From assembly GCA_036847245.1 (NCBI GenBank), contig DAIUAL010000033.1, positions 1 through 20,393 of the forward strand: a stretch of DNA of 20,393 nucleotides. Direction: 5' to 3'. Origin of the DNA: UBA4661 sp002405405 (GTDB lineage Bacteria > Bacteroidota > Ignavibacteria > Kapaibacteriales > UBA4661). The stretch's first letter is position 1; every line of letters starts with the position of its first letter. Under the pieces are notes generated by a model that saw only the letters and a list, made by a program, of their open reading frames with translations, was not told the DNA's origin and made no database searches. The position numbers were made by a program, and so were the translations under genes. Positions 16,235-20,393 of this stretch are shown here, in pieces.

Positions 16235-17698
16235 ATGCCACTGCCATTACATCGCACCAAAATCCTGTGCACCTTTGGTCCCGCGATCAACTCCAAAGAC
16301 AAGATTAAACTTTTGCTCAAAGCCGGAGCAAGCGCATTCCGCCTGAATATGTCGCATGGCGCGCACGAAATTCATGCGGACTCTGTTCGCCTTATTCGTG
16401 AAGTCGAAAACGAAGTTCAAATCCCTATTCCGATTATCGCTGATATTCAAGGTCCAAAACTCCGCGTGGGCGATCTGCCCAATGACGGAAAAGTATCCCT
16501 CGTCAATGGTACGGAAGTATTCTTTGCCGATGAAAAAATTTGGGAAAAACGTGGCAAGCCCGATACGATTATTCCTGTGCGCTATCCCACGATTGCCTCT
16601 GATGTCAAAAAGAAAGATGTCATTCTCTTTGATGATGGCTTGCTCAAAGTCATTGTTCTCGAAACCGATGGCGAGGTTATCAAGACCATTGTGGAGAATG
16701 GCGGTTTGTTAAAATCACGCAAAGGTTTGAATCTGCCGAATGTTCCTTACAGTGACTCTATTCTCACCGAAAAAGATAAACGCGATATTGTTTTTGCTAT
16801 TCAACAACAAGCAGATTTCATTGCTCTGTCATTTGTACGCAACGCAGCCGATATTCACGAAGCACGGAAGTTTATGCAAGACAACAACGGAGGTGATATT
16901 TGGATTATTGCCAAAATCGAAAAGCCCGAAGCTGTTGACAATCTTGATGAAATTATCGAATCTGCCGATGCTATTATGGTTGCACGAGGCGACCTAGGTG
17001 TTGAAATGTCCGCCGCAGAAGTACCGATTGTCCAAAAGCAAATTATCAGCAAGTGTAATCGCCGTGCAAAACCTGTGATTACAGCAACTCAGATGCTCGA
17101 ATCGATGATTCAAAATCCCCGTCCTACACGGGCTGAAGCCAGTGATGTCGCCAATGCTGTATTCGATGGTACGGATTGTGTCATGCTGAGCGCAGAAACA
17201 TCGGTCGGTGCATATCCGGTGGAAACAGTATCGTATATGCGTACGATTTGTACCGAAGCCGAAAAAGAATTTGTTGCACGCTACACGCAGAGCGGCTTTA
17301 TGAGTGAACAAGATTCGATTCTCTCGAAGCTCCCCGACACCTATGCCGACGCGATTGCAGGTGCAATCTCGCGAGTATCGCGTGAGATGTATCTGGACGG
17401 TATTGTTACCATGTCGATGTCGGGTAAGGCGGCGGCATATATTTCTTCGCACCGCCTGACCACACCGATTATCGCGGTATCGGAAAATCCGCGTTCAGTC
17501 CGTCGAATGCAGCTCATGTGGGGCGTACAGGCATTGCCATTCCCAATGCAAGAGTCCACTGACCAAGCTATCGAGAATGTTAAAGAATTGATTGTCCGTA
17601 GAAATTATTTAGAGAAAAACTCAACCGTAGTCATTACAGTTGGTCGACCACTTTCGAAGCGACCACGCACTAATATGCTCTGTATTGAGGTATTGTAA
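16235..17698 (+). CDS. pyk: Pyruvate kinase
   Basis: A 487-residue pyruvate kinase, the last step of glycolysis: phosphoenolpyruvate plus ADP to pyruvate plus ATP. The N-terminus RTKILCTFGPA starts the TIM barrel. RLNMSHG, ADIQGPKLRVG, the catalytic-lysine strand IIAKIEKPEAVDNLDEI, the metal/PEP segment VARGDLGVEM, and TATQMLESM with PRPTRAEASDVANAV all follow in order. The C-terminal domain is present and ends in the normal strand (NMLCIEVL). Start ATG 16235 places the first motif at residue 7, as expected; no Shine-Dalgarno sequence is seen. trpS follows 56 bases downstream on the same strand. Whether the enzyme is allosterically controlled cannot be read with confidence. Confidence 0.97.
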   Translation: MPLPLHRTKILCTFGPAINSKDKIKLLLKAGASAFRLNMSHGAHEIHADSVRLIREVENEVQIPIPIIADIQGPKLRVGDLPNDGKVSLVNGTEVFFADEKIWEKRGKPDTIIPVRYPTIASDVKKKDVILFDDGLLKVIVLETDGEVIKTIVENGGLLKSRKGLNLPNVPYSDSILTEKDKRDIVFAIQQQADFIALSFVRNAADIHEARKFMQDNNGGDIWIIAKIEKPEAVDNLDEIIESADAIMVARGDLGVEMSAAEVPIVQKQIISKCNRRAKPVITATQMLESMIQNPRPTRAEASDVANAVFDGTDCVMLSAETSVGAYPVETVSYMRTICTEAEKEFVARYTQSGFMSEQDSILSKLPDTYADAIAGAISRVSREMYLDGIVTMSMSGKAAAYISSHRLTTPIIAVSENPRSVRRMQLMWGVQALPFPMQESTDQAIENVKELIVRRNYLEKNSTVVITVGRPLSKRPRTNMLCIEVL

Positions 17699-17754
17699 GC
17701 ACACTTACTACCCTTTTTCTTATCATCTGACCTTATCATTCAATACTCGTATTC

Positions 17755-18759
17755 ATGGAGAATCATCAACGTCCTATTATTCTCAGTGCAATGCAACCCA
17801 CAAGCGGTTTGACGATTGGTAATTATGTCGGCGCACTGCAACATTGGGTAAAGTTTCAAACCACGCATATATGCTACTATTGCGTGGTCGATCTTCATGC
17901 TCTCACAGTGCGCCCTAACCCGAATGAACTTCGCGAAAGCACATTAGATGTTGCTGCGATGTACATTGCTGCCGGCGTCAATCCCGACGAGCATACGGTA
18001 TTCATCCAGTCACATGTCCCCGCTCATGCTGAACTTTCATGGGTACTTGGTGCCTATACAGGCATGGGCGAGTGTATGAAAATGACGCAATTCAAAGAGA
18101 AGTCTGAAAAGCACTCCGAAACGATTGGCTTATTTACATATCCCGTCTTGATGGCGGCAGACATTATTCTGTATGATGCCAATCTTGTACCGGTGGGTGA
18201 TGACCAACGTCAACACTTGGAATTGGCTCGCAATCTTGCCGAACGATTCAACCATTATCACCCTAATACACTGGTTGTACCGGAGCCATATTTCCCTCCG
18301 GTGGGAGCACGCATCATGTCGTTGCAAGACCCACAGAAAAAGATGTCGATATCCGATACCAATCAGAAAGCATCAATTTTTCTGACGGATTCGCCCGATG
18401 ATATTCGTAATAAAATCAGGCGTGCTGTCACAGACTCCGGTACAGACATACGCTTTGACAAAGAGCGCCCTGCAGTCTCAAATCTGCTGACTCTGTACCA
18501 AGTAGCTACAGGGAAAAGTGCAAGCGACATCGAAGAGCATTTTACAGGGAAAGGATTTGGTGCATTAAAATCTGACCTTGCCGATGCCTTGGTCGAACTT
18601 TTGCGTCCTGTACACGAACGGTACACTCAAGTTCGTCATGACAAGCAATACTTGCAAGGTGTTATCAGGCAAGGAGCAGAGCGTGCTCATGCACAAGCCA
18701 ACACTGTGCTTCGCCGTGTGTACGATGCTCTTGGCTTAGTGCGTCTTCGTAACGAGTAG
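17755..18759 (+). CDS. trpS: Tryptophan--tRNA ligase
   Basis: A 334-residue class I aminoacyl-tRNA synthetase that charges tRNA-Trp. SAMQPTSGLTIGNYVGAL (residues 11-28) holds the HIGH-equivalent TIGN (20-23). The ATP/Trp-site segments MTQFKEKSEK and YPVLMAADIILY, the VGDDQRQHLELAR strand-helix, and the C-terminal anticodon-binding helices (about 240-330) are all in place. The second signature reads KMSIS (196-200) where KMSKS is usual; codon 199 is ATA, one base from AAA. The length is normal for bacterial TrpRS and the frame is intact. It begins 56 bases after pyk and ends 13 bases before a histidine kinase gene, so the three may share a transcript. Confidence 0.96.
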   Translation: MENHQRPIILSAMQPTSGLTIGNYVGALQHWVKFQTTHICYYCVVDLHALTVRPNPNELRESTLDVAAMYIAAGVNPDEHTVFIQSHVPAHAELSWVLGAYTGMGECMKMTQFKEKSEKHSETIGLFTYPVLMAADIILYDANLVPVGDDQRQHLELARNLAERFNHYHPNTLVVPEPYFPPVGARIMSLQDPQKKMSISDTNQKASIFLTDSPDDIRNKIRRAVTDSGTDIRFDKERPAVSNLLTLYQVATGKSASDIEEHFTGKGFGALKSDLADALVELLRPVHERYTQVRHDKQYLQGVIRQGAERAHAQANTVLRRVYDALGLVRLRNE

Positions 18760-18772
18760 TGGTACCACCTCC

Positions 18773-20227
18773 ATGCTTTTGAATCGGCTTTCGATACGAA
18801 CAAAAATTATTACTGCTTATACGGTAGTTTTTGGTACGCTGATTTTGGCATTTGCGGCAATTATTTACGAAACGAGTTATCAATCTGCAATCGCACAAAC
18901 AGATTTACGACTTGAGGAATATATGTCGGAAATTCTGGAAGATATTGATGTGCAAGCCTCAAACCAAGCGGATACACTTGCGCCCGGAGCCCTACCTGTC
19001 ATTAGTATAGCCACATGGGAATACCCCGATGCTTATGTTGATATTTTTGGACCGAATACTGAGTACATTTTAGGTGACTCGCTTTTGACCTCTTCTCTTG
19101 ATTCCCGCCTACGAAGCGCACCACGGCGGGAATTTCGTTTTGAGAATATTGTTATCAATGAACGTGAATATCGTTGTTTGCGAAGAGCCGACATGGCAGA
19201 AAAAGCACTCCGGCATGTAGTGTGTGTCAGCATTCGTTTAGATGGTGTTGAGCGTGCCATGCGGCAATTACAGTTAGTATTTATTGTGGTCATCCCCTCT
19301 GCCTTGCTTTTAGCAGGACTTGCGGCATTGCGTATTACTAAACAAGCTTTCAAACCTATCACTTCGATGATTCGCACGACTCGTACGATTACCGCCAACA
19401 ACCTGCAGGAACGCCTGATTCTTCCTAAAGTCAATGATGAAGTACACTTGCTTGGCGAAACGCTCAATGCTATGATGGATCGTCTTGAGCGCGGTTTTCT
19501 TAGTCAAAAGCAATTTGTAGCTGATGCCTCGCACGAGATTCGCACACCGCTCACGATTCTTCGAAATGAACTGGAGTTTGCACGGCGCACCGATGATTCA
19601 GCCGAAGCAAATGAAAGTATTGATATTGCACTCGGCGAGATTGACCGCTTATCTGAACTTACCGAGGCACTGCTCTTGCTGAGTAAACTGGATAGTCGTC
19701 AATTACAACTCAAGTATTCGCAAGAACATATTATTGAATTGATCGACGAATGCCTGCTTTTACTTCGCGAAAAAGCCGTAGCAAAATCAATTAGTATGGA
19801 GGTCTATACACCGGACACAGAGGACCCACAGCGTTTCCTCCACATACTTGATGTAAAGAAAATCAAAAGTGTTCTTATCAATCTTATTGATAATGCCATT
19901 AAGTATTCACCTCAGCATAGCATGATACATATTTCTTGCATCTTTGAGGAAAGAGTAACACATATCGCGGTGGCTGATACCGGAGCAGGTATTCCCCCGG
20001 AAGAAATCCCCATGATTTGCAATCGTTTTTATCGCTCGGCAATTGTACGTACCACCACAGAAGGTAATGGTTTGGGACTTGCTATTGCAAAATCCCTCAT
20101 TGAGATACAGGGTGGTCATCTAGTTGTTGAGAGTGTACTTGGCATAGGATCGACATTCACCATTACTATACCATATCATGTTGACAAACCCACCTACGAA
20201 AAAACTACGGAGCCACGTCGTCAATGA
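18773..20227 (+). CDS. Sensor histidine kinase (two-component, HAMP type)
   Basis: A 484-residue membrane histidine kinase. Transmembrane helix 1 (about 10-32) and helix 2 (about 166-188) enclose a periplasmic sensor region of about 130 residues that I do not recognise. A HAMP linker follows (about 188-238). The HisKA box is DASHEIRTPLT with phospho-acceptor His254, and the ATP-binding domain carries the N box LINLIDNAIKYSP (Asn374), G1 DTGAGIP (Asp402), the F box NRFYRS and G2 GNGLGLAIAK. All boxes are intact, so it should autophosphorylate. No response regulator gene adjoins it in the window, upstream or in the 120 bases after its stop, so its partner lies elsewhere. It begins 13 bases after trpS. 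The signal is unknown. Confidence 0.95.
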   Translation: MLLNRLSIRTKIITAYTVVFGTLILAFAAIIYETSYQSAIAQTDLRLEEYMSEILEDIDVQASNQADTLAPGALPVISIATWEYPDAYVDIFGPNTEYILGDSLLTSSLDSRLRSAPRREFRFENIVINEREYRCLRRADMAEKALRHVVCVSIRLDGVERAMRQLQLVFIVVIPSALLLAGLAALRITKQAFKPITSMIRTTRTITANNLQERLILPKVNDEVHLLGETLNAMMDRLERGFLSQKQFVADASHEIRTPLTILRNELEFARRTDDSAEANESIDIALGEIDRLSELTEALLLLSKLDSRQLQLKYSQEHIIELIDECLLLLREKAVAKSISMEVYTPDTEDPQRFLHILDVKKIKSVLINLIDNAIKYSPQHSMIHISCIFEERVTHIAVADTGAGIPPEEIPMICNRFYRSAIVRTTTEGNGLGLAIAKSLIEIQGGHLVVESVLGIGSTFTITIPYHVDKPTYEKTTEPRRQ

Positions 20228-20287
20228 ACAAAAATTCAGAAATCGTTTCATTGAAATTTCAGGTAGTGCGTGTAGATTGCGCTTATT

Positions 20288-20321
20288 GATTCACTCACAA
20301 TGAGTAATCATCCCTTATTTT
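20288..20321 (+). terminator. Possible rho-independent terminator after the kinase gene
   Basis: The stem arms GATT-C-ACTCA and TGAGT-AATC (20288-20309) pair over nine bases with one bulged C and a CAA loop. Five bases later comes a T-rich run (TTATTTTTT). The stem is AT-rich and the T-run is offset, so the call is weak. Confidence 0.25.
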
Positions 20322-20350
20322 TTATCACCCTTTATTTCATGGAGTTTATC

Positions 20351-20393
20351 ATGAAAGCACTTCGTAGCCTTGCACTCGTTGCAATCCTCGGTC
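20351..20393 (+). CDS. Start of an exported protein (cut by window edge)
   Basis: Only the first 14 codons are present: MKALRSLALVAILG, a basic residue pair then a hydrophobic run, as at the start of a signal peptide. GGAG lies six bases before the ATG, the only purine-rich ribosome-binding motif seen at a confident start here. An in-frame ATG at 20339 is an alternative. Function cannot be told. Confidence 0.6.
   Translation, partial: MKALRSLALVAILG

Noticed and set aside
16994..17452. Minus-strand open frame of 152 codons inside pyk
   Set aside because: Low-complexity Cys/Arg-rich translation typical of an antisense shadow.

Overview
The window looks like a chromosomal segment of a moderately low-GC Gram-negative bacterium. 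It has a complete tripartite RND efflux system with a TolC-type outer-membrane protein, lipoprotein signals, and almost no purine-rich Shine-Dalgarno sequences before confident start codons. That last trait, with the protein style, suggests the Bacteroidota/Chlorobiota/Kapabacteria neighbourhood; this is inference and I cannot place it more finely. No rRNA, tRNA, CRISPR array or transposase was seen, and no gene-free stretch exceeds about 190 bases.

Left part (1-3280, all minus strand): an AT-rich three-gene restriction-modification cassette. The order in transcription is a C5-cytosine DNA methyltransferase, a small PD-(D/E)XK-like nuclease of ExE type, and a GHKL (MutL/MORC-like) ATPase. The ATPase is translationally coupled to the nuclease by TGATG. 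The natural nuclease start appears to have been lost: where an ATGA stop/start overlap with the methyltransferase would be expected, the sequence reads ATAA, and 22 protein-like codons lie upstream of the first usable start (GTG).

Middle left (3281-4973): a putative META/HslJ-like lipoprotein (+) convergent with a Tat-signal-bearing metallo-beta-lactamase-fold hydrolase of NAPE-PLD/UlaG type (-).

Efflux region (5068-11353, minus strand): tetR-like regulator, TolC-like protein, membrane-fusion protein and HAE1-type RND pump form one probable operon. A near-identical palindrome (ATTGAACAwTGTTCAnT) sits upstream of both the regulator and the TolC gene, which makes an autoregulated, drug-inducible operon very likely.

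Right part (11541-20393): ackA followed closely by a 2-oxoglutarate/Fe(II) oxygenase-like gene (+). A GT39-type membrane glycosyltransferase and a PaaG-like crotonase follow on the minus strand. Then come pyruvate kinase, tryptophanyl-tRNA synthetase (with a KMSIS instead of KMSKS signature) and a sensor histidine kinase without a response regulator in view (+). The start of an exported protein runs off the right edge. Acetate kinase and pyruvate kinase both make ATP by substrate-level phosphorylation. The strongest leads are the RM cassette with its lost nuclease start, the paired efflux operators, and the KMSIS synthetase.
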